Positions 24,475 through 33,149 of a DNA stretch of 64,000 nucleotides are shown in pieces. The stretch comes from CAVQKZ01 sp963837325 (GTDB taxonomy: Bacteria; Actinomycetota; Actinomycetes; Mycobacteriales; Jatrophihabitantaceae): assembly GCA_963837325.1 (NCBI GenBank), contig CAWIMV010000001.1:1612001-1676000 (forward strand), written 5' to 3'. Position 1 is the stretch's first letter. Every line of letters begins with the position of its first letter. The position numbers and the translations under genes were made by a program. Under the pieces are notes generated by a model. It made no database searches. It saw only the letters and a program-made list of their open reading frames with translations, and was not told the origin of the DNA.

Positions 24475-26107
24475 ATCGGCGACTGACTCCGAGTCGTGCT
24501 GGCCGTGGTGCTCGGCCGCGGCGACGGTGCCAGCCGTGACTGGTCCGAGCAACCGCTCCGCTTCCGGCCGGCGCGCACCGTAGGTCGTGGCCGACGCTGG
24601 TCAGGCATTTGCCGTCGGCCAGGCGCCATTTCCAGCCGTGCATCTGGCAGGTCAGCACGCCGTCCTCGATGTTGGCGAACCGACTCAGGTCGGCCTTGAG
24701 GTGCGGGCAGCGCCGCTGCAGCTCCCACCCGTCCCGCACGATCGTCTCGTTGGCCTCGTCGGCGTTCTGCTCGCTGAACCAGCCTTCGGCATAGTTCAGC
24801 CGCTCCTCGGACAGGCACTTGAAGAACACGTAGACGAATTCGTTGTATGGCCCGATCCGCTGGGCGGAGAAGCGGCAGGACAGGAACAGCGAGTTCACCC
24901 AGTCGATCTCGTGCTCGTGGATCAGCTGCTCCAGGTAGGCCCGCCGGGTGCGGAAGCGATAGCGCACCTTCTCGCCCGCGTACTCGCGCACCTCGCGGGC
25001 CACGAAGTCGAGCAGGAAGTCGACGTCACCCCGCTCGGCGTCCTCGGCGGTGAAGCGCACCCCGCCGTCGATGCCGGCAGCCATGTGGTCGGCTTCCTCC
25101 AGCAGGGGCGTGAACCACTCCTGCAGGGCCGGCAGAATCTCGATCTCGGGATGGGCCCAGGTCGCCTTGGCCGCCTCGACCTCGGGCATCCGCCGGGCCT
25201 GGTACTCGCGCAGGTAGCTCTCCTTGTGCGCGAACAGCTTGGCCACCTCGTCGTCGGCGATCGGGTGCCCGACCGGGCAGCCGTCCTGGCTGAGGTCGGC
25301 CCGCGAGCCCGGCAGCAACAGCCGGCCCTCGTCGTGGCCCTGCTCGGCCAGCCAGGCGAGGTAGACGCTCTGGTCGGGGAAGATGTTGGACTCGTCGCCG
25401 AAGATGTCGTTGAAGCCCCACAGCTCCTCGTCCAGGAAGCAGGGCGGGCCGGCCGTCGGGAAAACGAACCGAGCCCCGCACTCCTCGATGTAACGCAGGG
25501 TGCGGTCGAACTGGCGCTCGCGCTTGGTCAGCCCAAGCGCCTGCTTCGCCCGCGCCGGCAGCTCGTAGACCATCGGGAACCAGATCGCGCCGGAGAACTG
25601 CACGAGATAGGCGTCGATCGGGCCGAGCTCGGTGAAGAGATCCAGCTCGGATGGCCGGGCATCGTTCTGGTTCAGCACCCGGTGCTGGCCGTCGTAGAGC
25701 CACAGCGACGAGTCGCCGATCGGCCCGTCGGTTGGTGAGGTCAGGGCCTGGATCATGACTTGCAGCCCGTCGAGGTCAACCGGCTCGGCGTTGGGCGGCT
25801 TGACGAAGCTGGTGAAGCCGATGTCGTGCAACGCGTCCTCGAGCTCCGTGGTGGGGTAGTCGGGCAGCAGCACCGTGGTCTTCTTGCTGATGTGCTTGCG
25901 GAGGTGTTCGGGATCGAAGTGGTCGCGGTGCAGATGGCTCACGAACAAGTAGTCCGGCGCTCCGATTCGGTCCCAATCGAGCTGCGAGTTGTCGGGGAAC
26001 GGAAACCACGAACCGAAGTACGCAGGGTTCACCCACGGGTCGGTGAGGACGCTGCCGTGCGCGGTCTCGACGAGCACGCTGGCATGCCCCAGGCCGGTGA
26101 TGCGCAT
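24475..26107 (-). CDS. MBL-fold hydrolase fused to a Rieske [2Fe-2S] domain (3' frameshift likely)
   Basis: The N-terminal half is a UlaG-like metallo-beta-lactamase fold with HASVLVET and the metal motif SHLHRDHFD near residue 60. A long middle section follows. The C-terminal Rieske domain is near residues 465-530, with both cluster motifs CPHLKAD and CQMHGWKW. After HDLR the frame stays open to 23957 across the opposite-strand DinB gene, giving a 716-residue product with a nonsense basic tail. Shifting by one base near 24580 gives EAERLLGPVTAGTVAAAEHHGQ and a stop at 24475, which looks like the natural end. MBL plus Rieske in one chain recalls CMP-Neu5Ac hydroxylase, in the opposite order. 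Function unknown. Confidence 0.78.
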
Positions 26108-26170
26108 GCTTCGACCCTAATGCCAGAATGAGCACGTCCGACGCACCGCACCACGACAGGAGCGCAGCGC

Positions 26171-26452
26171 GTGCCCTTCCCCGATCCCCACAGCGAGCCG
26201 AGCGAACTCGGTGCGCCGGAGGACTACGTCGCGGACCATCCGGAGGAGCATCCGAGCGACTGGGGCTGGCATGGCGACTGGGGCCGCGTCGGCCGGGTCG
26301 GTGCGTGGGTGGCCGCCATCATCCTGCTGCTGATGATCACCGCGACGCATTACAACGCGTCCGGGACAGCCTGGCTGGTCCTCTTCGCAGCCGCGATCGT
26401 CGGATACCAGATCTGGGACATCCGCCGTCGCCGCAACTCGTGGCGTCAGTAG
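26171..26452 (+). CDS. DUF2631 small membrane protein
   Basis: The 93-residue protein has an acidic soluble start (PFPDPHSEPSELGAPEDYV), the family segment HPSDWGWHGDWGRVGRVG, two hydrophobic helices and a basic end (IWDIRRRRNSWRQ). Start GTG at 26171 behind AGGAGCG. DUF2631 genes are usually neighbours of dxr in actinobacteria; here dxr is 20 kb away. Confidence 0.8.
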   Translation: MPFPDPHSEPSELGAPEDYVADHPEEHPSDWGWHGDWGRVGRVGAWVAAIILLLMITATHYNASGTAWLVLFAAAIVGYQIWDIRRRRNSWRQ

Positions 26453-26555
26453 TCAGCCGGTCCTTGATCATTTCGCGTTAGCTGCGCGAATTTCGGCGAT
26501 TTCGCTCACCAAACGCGAGTTGATCACCAGATGGCGCGGCAACGTGAAGCGCCGG

Positions 26556-27509
26556 TCAGGCGCGGGCGGCCTGCCGGGCCCGCAGCCGGTCGCGCTGCTC
26601 GACGAACCTCGTCGCCTGCGCGTCCAAGCCGCGGAGGAACTCGCTCAGTTCGTCCCGCGCCTGCTCCCCCGCCGGCCCGAAGTCGGTGCGGGTGAAGACC
26701 TTCCAGAACCGCAGCACCGGCATTATGACGTCGTCGTGGTGCAGGCGCAGATCGTAGATCCCCGCCTTCGCGATCGTGACCGAGTTGCGAGTGAAGTCAG
26801 GCATGCCGACGCCCGGCATCTGGAAGCCGACGACCTCGTCGCGGATCGCCTGCATCATCGCGTCGGGATCGCGATCGAGGGCGGCGGCGCCGAGGTTGCG
26901 GTAGAAGACCATGTGCAGGTTCTCGTCGGTGGCGATGCGCGCGAGCAACTGTTCCGCGAGCGGACACCCGGTCGCGGCGCCGGTGTTGCGGTGCGAGACC
27001 CGCGTGGCCAGTTCCTGGAAGGACACGTAGGCGACGGCCTGCAACATCGACTTGTCGCCGGAGTCGTAGCCGGCCTCCATGTGCAGCATCCGCAGTCGTT
27101 CGAGCTCGACCGGGTCGACGCCGCGGGTGGTGACGAGATAGTCGCGGATCGCGATCGCGTGCCGACCCTCTTCGGCAGTCCAGCGCCCGACCCACTGCCC
27201 CCAGGCACCGTCGCGGCCGAAGCGGGTCGCGATCTCACGGTGGTAGGACGGCAGGTTGTCCTCAGTGAGGAGGTTGACCACCATCGCAGTACGCGCGACC
27301 GGGTCGAGCGGCGAATCCTCCGGCGTCCAGTCCTCGCCGCCGAGGAACGCGAAGTCCCGGCCCTGGCTCCACGGCACGTAGTCGTGCGGGTGCCATTCCT
27401 TCGCCATGCCGAGATGACGTTCGAGGTTCTCCGCCACCACCGGCTCGAGCTCGTAGAGCAGCCGGGCCTGCACACCGGCGGCGGTGTCAGCGGACTCGAG
27501 CGCGGTCAT
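26556..27509 (-). CDS. Acyl-ACP (stearoyl-ACP type) desaturase
   Basis: This is a soluble diiron desaturase that introduces a double bond into acyl-ACP. The 317-residue protein has the ligand motifs of the ferritin-like fold: Glu in LLTEDNLPSYH, the first EExxH as AEEGRHAIA near residue 115, a central Glu in SFQELATR, and the second DExxH as TDENLHMVF. These match actinobacterial DesA-type proteins. It is followed by a convergent gap to DUF2631 and preceded by agmatinase on the same strand, 110 bp away. Confidence 0.92.
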   Translation of the reverse strand: MTALESADTAAGVQARLLYELEPVVAENLERHLGMAKEWHPHDYVPWSQGRDFAFLGGEDWTPEDSPLDPVARTAMVVNLLTEDNLPSYHREIATRFGRDGAWGQWVGRWTAEEGRHAIAIRDYLVTTRGVDPVELERLRMLHMEAGYDSGDKSMLQAVAYVSFQELATRVSHRNTGAATGCPLAEQLLARIATDENLHMVFYRNLGAAALDRDPDAMMQAIRDEVVGFQMPGVGMPDFTRNSVTIAKAGIYDLRLHHDDVIMPVLRFWKVFTRTDFGPAGEQARDELSEFLRGLDAQATRFVEQRDRLRARQAARA

Positions 27510-27619
27510 CGGCTGCCTCCGTCGGATGGTCGAGTGAACCTACGGTTACGTTACCGTCGGCCGCGCGGTCCGGCGCATAGCTCTCATCTACCCACCAGTA
27601 GCGGTGCGTTGGGCCGTCG

Positions 27620-28633
27620 CTAGCGGCCGTCAAGGAGCGGCTGACTGGGATCCCAGGACGTGTCGCCCGCAGCATCGCTGCGCCGGCGCGCGATCCCCGT
27701 CAGTGCCTCGAGCACGACCCGGTTCGCGAGGAACGACGTGATCTCGGCGTGGTCGTACGGCGGCGAGACCTCGACCACGTCCATGCCTACTACCGGTAGC
27801 TCGTAAGCGATCCGACGCACGGAATCGAGCAGTTCCCGGGCGCTCAGCCCGCCCGGCTCCGGAGTACCCGTGCCGGGAGCGTGGCCCGGGTCACAGACAT
27901 CGATGTCGACGGACAAGAACACCCCGTCGCAATCATCGAGCGCGATCGCGAACGCCTCGGTCAGGCACTCGGCCAGTCCGCGCGCTCCGATCTCGCTCAT
28001 CTCGTACGAGCGCATCCGCTGCCCGGCCATCCAGTCCAGCGTCTCCGGCGGCGGCCAGTAGCCGCGCAGCCCGATCTGCAGGAACCGGTCTCCGCGCAGG
28101 GCGCCGGACTCGATCAGTCGGCGCATCGGCTGGCCGTGCCCGATCAGCGAACCGAACTCGATGTTTCCGGTGTCGGCGTGCGCGTCGAAGTGGATCATTG
28201 AGATCCGGCCCTGCCCGAGATGCTGGGCCACGCCGGCCGCGTCGGGCCAGGCGATGGTGTGGTCGCCGCCCAGGACGAGCGGAATGGCGCCGCTCGCCGT
28301 CACCGCATGCACGGCCTGTTGCAGGTCACGCACCGATCGCTCCGCATCGCCGGAGAACATCTCGACGTCTCCGGCGTCGTAAACGCGCAGGTCCTGCAGG
28401 CCGTCGACGCGCATCGCCAGCGACGGGCGCGAACCGTCGTGCGGCAGGTAGCACGTCTGCCGGATGTACTGCGGACCGAACCGGGTGCCGGCGCGGTGCG
28501 ACGTGCCGCCGTCGAACGGTGCGCCGAGGATCACCACGTCGGCGTCGGCGTAGCTGCCCGGGTCGGCCCAGTCGCAGCGCGCGACGCCGAGAAAGGTGAT
28601 GTCAGGGCCGAATTGCGAGCCATACCTGGGCAT
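27620..28633 (-). CDS. Agmatinase / ureohydrolase family protein
   Basis: This Mn-dependent ureohydrolase releases urea from agmatine or a related guanidino compound such as guanidinobutyrate. The 337-residue protein has the three signature metal motifs: LVLGGDHTIAWP, MIHFDAHADTGN, and SVDIDVCDPGHAPGTGTPEPGG. It lies between a desaturase and a saccharopine dehydrogenase-like gene. With the polyamine transport genes close by, agmatine to putrescine is the most natural guess, but substrate assignment within this family by eye is unsafe. Confidence 0.9.
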   Translation of the reverse strand: MPRYGSQFGPDITFLGVARCDWADPGSYADADVVILGAPFDGGTSHRAGTRFGPQYIRQTCYLPHDGSRPSLAMRVDGLQDLRVYDAGDVEMFSGDAERSVRDLQQAVHAVTASGAIPLVLGGDHTIAWPDAAGVAQHLGQGRISMIHFDAHADTGNIEFGSLIGHGQPMRRLIESGALRGDRFLQIGLRGYWPPPETLDWMAGQRMRSYEMSEIGARGLAECLTEAFAIALDDCDGVFLSVDIDVCDPGHAPGTGTPEPGGLSARELLDSVRRIAYELPVVGMDVVEVSPPYDHAEITSFLANRVVLEALTGIARRRSDAAGDTSWDPSQPLLDGR

Positions 28634-28673
28634 GTCCTGAACCGTATCCCGGCGCCTCGCAGCAGTGCCGGCT

Positions 28674-29888
28674 TTACCCGGCGAGTTCCTGCTGGCCCCA
28701 TGGCGAGCCGTAGTCGCCCGCCAACAATTCGAGGAACGGGACGGCCTCGAATGCTTCCGGCCCGAGGACGCCCGACCCGGTCCAGACGCCGGAGGCGATC
28801 AACTCCAAGGCGACAACCGGGTTGACGGCGGTCTGCCACACGACGGCCTGGGAGCCGTACTCCTTCATGGACCATTCGTTGTCGACCACGTGATAGAGGT
28901 AGGTCGATCGGGGCTGGCCGTCCTTGCCGGTCCCGCGCACCCACAGCCCCGCACAGGTCTTGCCGGTCATCCGGTCGCCGAGTGTGGCCGGGTCGGGCAA
29001 GCACGCGGCGACGACGTCACGCGGCGCGACTTGCACGTCGCCCACCCGCACCTTCTCGGTGCGGTCCAGGCCGAGCATGTGCAGCGACTTGAGCACGTCG
29101 ATGAACTCCTGCCCGAGCCCGTACTTGAACGTGACCCGCTTGGCGTCCACCCAGCGGGGGATGAGCAACACCTCCTCGTGCTCGACGTTCACGCATTCGA
29201 CCGGGCCGATTCCCTCGGGGAAGTCGAAGATCTCCGGCTCGCTGAACGGTTCGGTGGTGAACCAGCCGCGGTCCTTCTCGAAGATCACCGGCGGGTTGAG
29301 GCATTCCTCGATCGTCGTCCAGATCGAGAACGACGGCGCGAAGTCGAAGCCTTCGACCACGAGGTTCGCGCCGTCGCGAACCCCGGCCTCGTCAATCTCG
29401 GCGAACAGGTGATCGGCGGCGTAGCGGGCGAAAACGTCGGCGAGTCCTGGCTCCACGCCCATCCCAACAAGCGCGATGCGACCCGAGGCGACCCACTCAT
29501 CGGCAAGGGCGAATTGGTCGTCCCCGAGTTTGAGCCCGGTCTTGCTGAACGGATCGGTCTCGTGCGGGCGCGACAGCGACATCGCCATGTCAAGGTAGTG
29601 GACCTTGGCCGCCAGCGCGGCCCGGAAGATCGGCATTGTGAACCGTGGGTCGGTCGCACCGAGCACGGCGTCGGTGCCGCGCTCGGCCAGCAGCGCCTCG
29701 ATGCCGGCCTGGTCTGACGCGTCCAGTCGGGCGGCCGTGAATCGCGGGTCGGCAACGGCAGCCACCGCCCGCTCGGCCCGGGCCAGGTCGTAGTCGGCGA
29801 CGACCACCTCGGTCAGGAACCGGCGACGGGCGGCGATCCGGGCGACGGCCGAGCCCACGCCGCCGGCACCGAGGATCAGAAGGCGCAT
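28674..29888 (-). CDS. Saccharopine dehydrogenase-like NAD(P)-dependent oxidoreductase
   Basis: The 404-residue protein has a Rossmann domain opening MRLLILGAGGVGSAVARIAARR, then ATDPRFTMPIFRAAL and HYLDMAMSL, and a C-terminal catalytic domain of the saccharopine reductase type. Relatives include lysine-pathway enzymes and carboxynorspermidine dehydrogenase. Given the adjacent agmatinase, a polyamine role is possible but not shown. I chose the ATG at 29888; the frame extends further upstream without homology. Confidence 0.85.
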   Translation of the reverse strand: MRLLILGAGGVGSAVARIAARRRFLTEVVVADYDLARAERAVAAVADPRFTAARLDASDQAGIEALLAERGTDAVLGATDPRFTMPIFRAALAAKVHYLDMAMSLSRPHETDPFSKTGLKLGDDQFALADEWVASGRIALVGMGVEPGLADVFARYAADHLFAEIDEAGVRDGANLVVEGFDFAPSFSIWTTIEECLNPPVIFEKDRGWFTTEPFSEPEIFDFPEGIGPVECVNVEHEEVLLIPRWVDAKRVTFKYGLGQEFIDVLKSLHMLGLDRTEKVRVGDVQVAPRDVVAACLPDPATLGDRMTGKTCAGLWVRGTGKDGQPRSTYLYHVVDNEWSMKEYGSQAVVWQTAVNPVVALELIASGVWTGSGVLGPEAFEAVPFLELLAGDYGSPWGQQELAG

Positions 29889-29969
29889 GCGGCGACTATA
29901 GGGAGTCGACGGGATCCGCAGGGCCGGTCGCACGACCCGCCGCGGCGGCAGCCACCGCATCGTGGGATG

Positions 29970-31382
29970 TCAGGAGTCAAAGCCCACGCCCAACCGATCG
30001 AGCAGGCGCAGCCACAGCCCGCGCCGGCCCTGCCGCGCGTCGGCCCGGGCCAACGCATGCCGGGTGAGTTGAATGCCTGCGTAGCGCACGGGTTCGGGCG
30101 GGAACGGCAGCGGCCGGCTCCGCGGTGCCCGCAGCCGGCTCGCCTCACTCGTTCGGCGACCGAGCAGGTCGAGCATCACCTGCGCTCCGAACCGGGTCGC
30201 GGCCACACCGAGGCCGGTGTAGCCGACGCTGTAGGCGACCCGGCCGCCCAGTGCGGTGCGCTGGAACGCGAAGAATCGGGTGCAGGTGTCGATCGCGCCG
30301 CCCCAGCTGTGGGTGAACCGCAGTCCTTCCAGTTGCGGGAACGTCGTGAAGAAGTGCCGGGCGAGCAGTTCGAACGTGGCCGGCCGCTGGTCGAGCTCGT
30401 CGCGCAGGCCGTTGCCGAAATGGTAGATGGCGTCGTAGCCACCCCAGAGGATCCGATTGTCGCGAGTGAGGCGGTAGTAGTGGAACTGGTTCGTGATGTC
30501 ACCGACGCCCTGCCGGTTGCGCCAGCCCAGCGAGGCAAGTTGTGCGGGCGAGAGCGGTTCGGTGACCAACACGTAGTCGTAGACCGGCACCAGGTACGGA
30601 CGGACGCGCCGCAACAGCGACGGGAACGCGTTGGTGCCCAGCGCGACGCGAGCGGCCCGCACGCTCGAAGTGCCGCACTCCAGGCGCACCCCGGCGCCTT
30701 CGCGGGCCAGCCGGTCGACCCGGGTGCCCTCGGCGATGCGCACGCCGAGCGACAGGCAGGCCGCGCGCAGGCCCCACGCCAACCGCGCCGGATCCACCAG
30801 CGCAGTGCGGTCCTTGTGCCAGCCGGCGCCAAGATAGGTGGGCGAGGCGATCTCGGCGCGCACCTGGTCGGTGTCGAGTACGACGGCGTCGTGACCGAAC
30901 GCGCGGGCGGCGGCAACCTCCTCGTCGAGCCAGGGGAGCTGGTGCGGCTCGGTCGCGACGGTCAGCTCGCCCGTCCGCTCGAAGCCGCAGTCGATGCCGT
31001 AGCGGCCGATCGTGGCTTCGATTGCATTCAGGTTGTCCTGGCCGAGCCGCTCGAGCGCTGCGGCCTCGTCGGGAAACCGGTCCGTTGCATTGGCCAGCCC
31101 GTGGGTGAGGCTCGCGGCGCAGAACCCGCCGTTGCGCCCTGACGCGGCCCAGCCGGCCGTGTGTCCCTCGATTACGAGCACGTCGCGGGCCGGGTCCGCC
31201 TCCTTGGCCAGCAGCGCCGTCCAGAGCCCGGTGTAACCCGCCCCGACGACGGCCAGGTCGCAGGTCGTGTCGCCGGCCAGCGGCTCCGCGGCGACAGGTG
31301 CGTCGGGTGAGTCCAGCCAGAAAGACGTCGGCGCGGCGTCGGACAACGCCGAGCGGCGGACCGCGGACGCTGCGGCGCTCAC
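29970..31382 (-). CDS. FAD-dependent amine/amino-acid oxidoreductase (DAO family, PuuB-like)
   Basis: The 470-residue protein has an N-terminal dinucleotide-binding motif DLAVVGAGYTGLWTALLAKE, the family hallmark GWAASGRNGGF, and a late FAD motif with THSWGGAIDTCTRFFAF and YSVGYTGLGVAATRFGAQ. It resembles gamma-glutamylputrescine oxidase and related DadA-like enzymes. It is the last gene of the polyamine transport operon. Start GTG at 31382 overlaps the permease stop by 4 bp. A likely job is oxidation of the imported amine. Confidence 0.88.
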   Translation of the reverse strand: MSAAASAVRRSALSDAAPTSFWLDSPDAPVAAEPLAGDTTCDLAVVGAGYTGLWTALLAKEADPARDVLVIEGHTAGWAASGRNGGFCAASLTHGLANATDRFPDEAAALERLGQDNLNAIEATIGRYGIDCGFERTGELTVATEPHQLPWLDEEVAAARAFGHDAVVLDTDQVRAEIASPTYLGAGWHKDRTALVDPARLAWGLRAACLSLGVRIAEGTRVDRLAREGAGVRLECGTSSVRAARVALGTNAFPSLLRRVRPYLVPVYDYVLVTEPLSPAQLASLGWRNRQGVGDITNQFHYYRLTRDNRILWGGYDAIYHFGNGLRDELDQRPATFELLARHFFTTFPQLEGLRFTHSWGGAIDTCTRFFAFQRTALGGRVAYSVGYTGLGVAATRFGAQVMLDLLGRRTSEASRLRAPRSRPLPFPPEPVRYAGIQLTRHALARADARQGRRGLWLRLLDRLGVGFDS

Positions 31383-32227
31383 ACCTTCTTCCGGCGGTTG
31401 TACACGGCGCCCGCGATAGCCAGCACGACGCCGAACGTGAAGATCAACGTACCCATGACGTTCACCTGTGGCGGAACGCCGGTGCGCGAGGCGCCGTAGA
31501 CCCACAGCGGGAAGGTGACGGTGCCGCCCGCGTTGAAGCTGGTGATGATGTAGTCGTCGATCGAGAGCGCGAAGGTCAGCAGCGCGCCGGCCAGCACACC
31601 GGGCATGATCATCGGCAGGGTCACCTTGTAGAACGTGGTGACCGGGCCGGCACCAAGATCGCGGGCGGCTTCTTCCAGCGAGGGATCCATCCCGGCCATC
31701 CGCGCCCGCACTGTCACCGCCACGTAGGCGATGCTGAACATCACGTGCGCGATGACGATCGTCCAGTAGCCGCGCGGGACGCCGAGCGTGAGGAACATGC
31801 TCAGCAACGCCGCGCCGAGCACCACCTCCGGGGCGGCAATGTTGGCGAAGAGCAACAGGTTCACCGACCCCGCGCCGCGGAAGCGGTGCCGCCCGAGGGC
31901 CATGCCGAGCAGGGTGCCGAGTGCGGTCGCGATGATCGTCACGATGACCGCGATGGTCAGCGAGGCCTCCAGGGCCTTGGTCAGGTCCGGGATCGCGAAC
32001 AGGTGGCGGTACCACCGCAGCGTGAAGCCCTGCCAGCGAATGTTGAACTTGCCCGTCGTGTCGTTGAACCCGAAGATGATCATGACGATGATCGGCGCGC
32101 ACAACCACGCGATCACCAACCACGACCAGGCCGGCAGCAGCCAGCGGCCGAACCCGCGACCGCGGCGGCTGGGGCGCGGCGCCTCGTTGACCGACGATTC
32201 GAGAACCGGTCCGGCCAGTGCGGTCAT
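31379..32227 (-). CDS. Spermidine/putrescine ABC transporter permease (PotC-like)
   Basis: The 282-residue inner-membrane permease has about six helices and the cytoplasmic EAA loop MDPSLEEAARDLGAGPVTTFYKVTLPMIMPG. I chose the ATG at 32227 with GGTGG just before it; a GTG at 32236 is an alternative. It pairs with the PotB-like permease upstream. Confidence 0.92.
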   Translation of the reverse strand: MTALAGPVLESSVNEAPRPSRRGRGFGRWLLPAWSWLVIAWLCAPIIVMIIFGFNDTTGKFNIRWQGFTLRWYRHLFAIPDLTKALEASLTIAVIVTIIATALGTLLGMALGRHRFRGAGSVNLLLFANIAAPEVVLGAALLSMFLTLGVPRGYWTIVIAHVMFSIAYVAVTVRARMAGMDPSLEEAARDLGAGPVTTFYKVTLPMIMPGVLAGALLTFALSIDDYIITSFNAGGTVTFPLWVYGASRTGVPPQVNVMGTLIFTFGVVLAIAGAVYNRRKKV

Positions 32228-32279
32228 CGGGTCCACCTGGTTGTCGTGGCCGCTTCGGGTGTGCTGACGGGCAGGTTCA

Positions 32280-33149
32280 TCACGCGGCCGCCACTTCGAG
32301 GACGTCGTCGGTGCCGAGCGTGCGCGCGTAGACGAACACCCCGATCAGCAGCACCGCCATCAGGATGAACGAGAGCGCGGCCGCCAGCGGATAGTCGAGA
32401 TTGGTGAAGTACTCCGTCTGGATGACGTTGCCGATCATCGTCGTCTTGGCGCCACCCAGGATCGCCGCGTTGACGTAGTCCGACGCCGCCGGAACGAATG
32501 TCAGCAGCACGCCTGCGAACACCCCCGGCATCGACAGCGGCAGGACCACCTTGCCGAACGCGGCCGCCTTGGAGGCGTAGAGATCCGACGAGGCTTCCAG
32601 CAATGCCGGATCGACCCGTTCCAGCGCGACGTAGATCGGCAGCACGGTGAAGGGCAGGAAGTTGTAGACAAGCCCACCGATGACAGCAGCCGGGGTCTGC
32701 AGGATCTGGAAGTCCTTGCCGACAACGCCCCAATGCTTCAACGGCGAGAGCAGGATGCCGTTGTCGGACAGGATGAAGTTCCACGACTGGGTCCGGATCA
32801 CGAAGGAGACGAAGAACGGCAGCAGCAGCAGGAACAGCAGGCTGGACTTGTGGGCGCCGCCGTGGAACGCGATCCAGTACGCCACCGGGTAGGCGATGAC
32901 AAGGCACAGCGCGGTGGCGACCAAGCCGTACACCAGCGAGCGCACCAACTGCACATGAAATTGATTCCACCCGTCGGCGTAGGTGTGCCAGTGCCAGGTC
33001 TGCTTGAAACCCGAGGCGATGTCACCCGTCATCGTCGACACGGACAGCATCACGAACGTGGGCACGACGAAAAAGATCGCCAGCCACAGCCAGCCCGGCA
33101 GGACGAGGGCGTACGGCGTCAGTCGGGATCGGATTCGGGGCCGACTCAT
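32280..33149 (-). CDS. Spermidine/putrescine ABC transporter permease (PotB-like)
   Basis: The 289-residue permease has about six helices and the EAA loop ERVDPALLEASSDLYASKAAAFGKVVLPLSMPG. Its ATG overlaps the substrate-binding protein stop (ATGA). The first periplasmic section (TGDIASGFKQTWHWHTYADGWNQF) is typical of PotB. Confidence 0.92.
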   Translation of the reverse strand: MSRPRIRSRLTPYALVLPGWLWLAIFFVVPTFVMLSVSTMTGDIASGFKQTWHWHTYADGWNQFHVQLVRSLVYGLVATALCLVIAYPVAYWIAFHGGAHKSSLLFLLLLPFFVSFVIRTQSWNFILSDNGILLSPLKHWGVVGKDFQILQTPAAVIGGLVYNFLPFTVLPIYVALERVDPALLEASSDLYASKAAAFGKVVLPLSMPGVFAGVLLTFVPAASDYVNAAILGGAKTTMIGNVIQTEYFTNLDYPLAAALSFILMAVLLIGVFVYARTLGTDDVLEVAAA

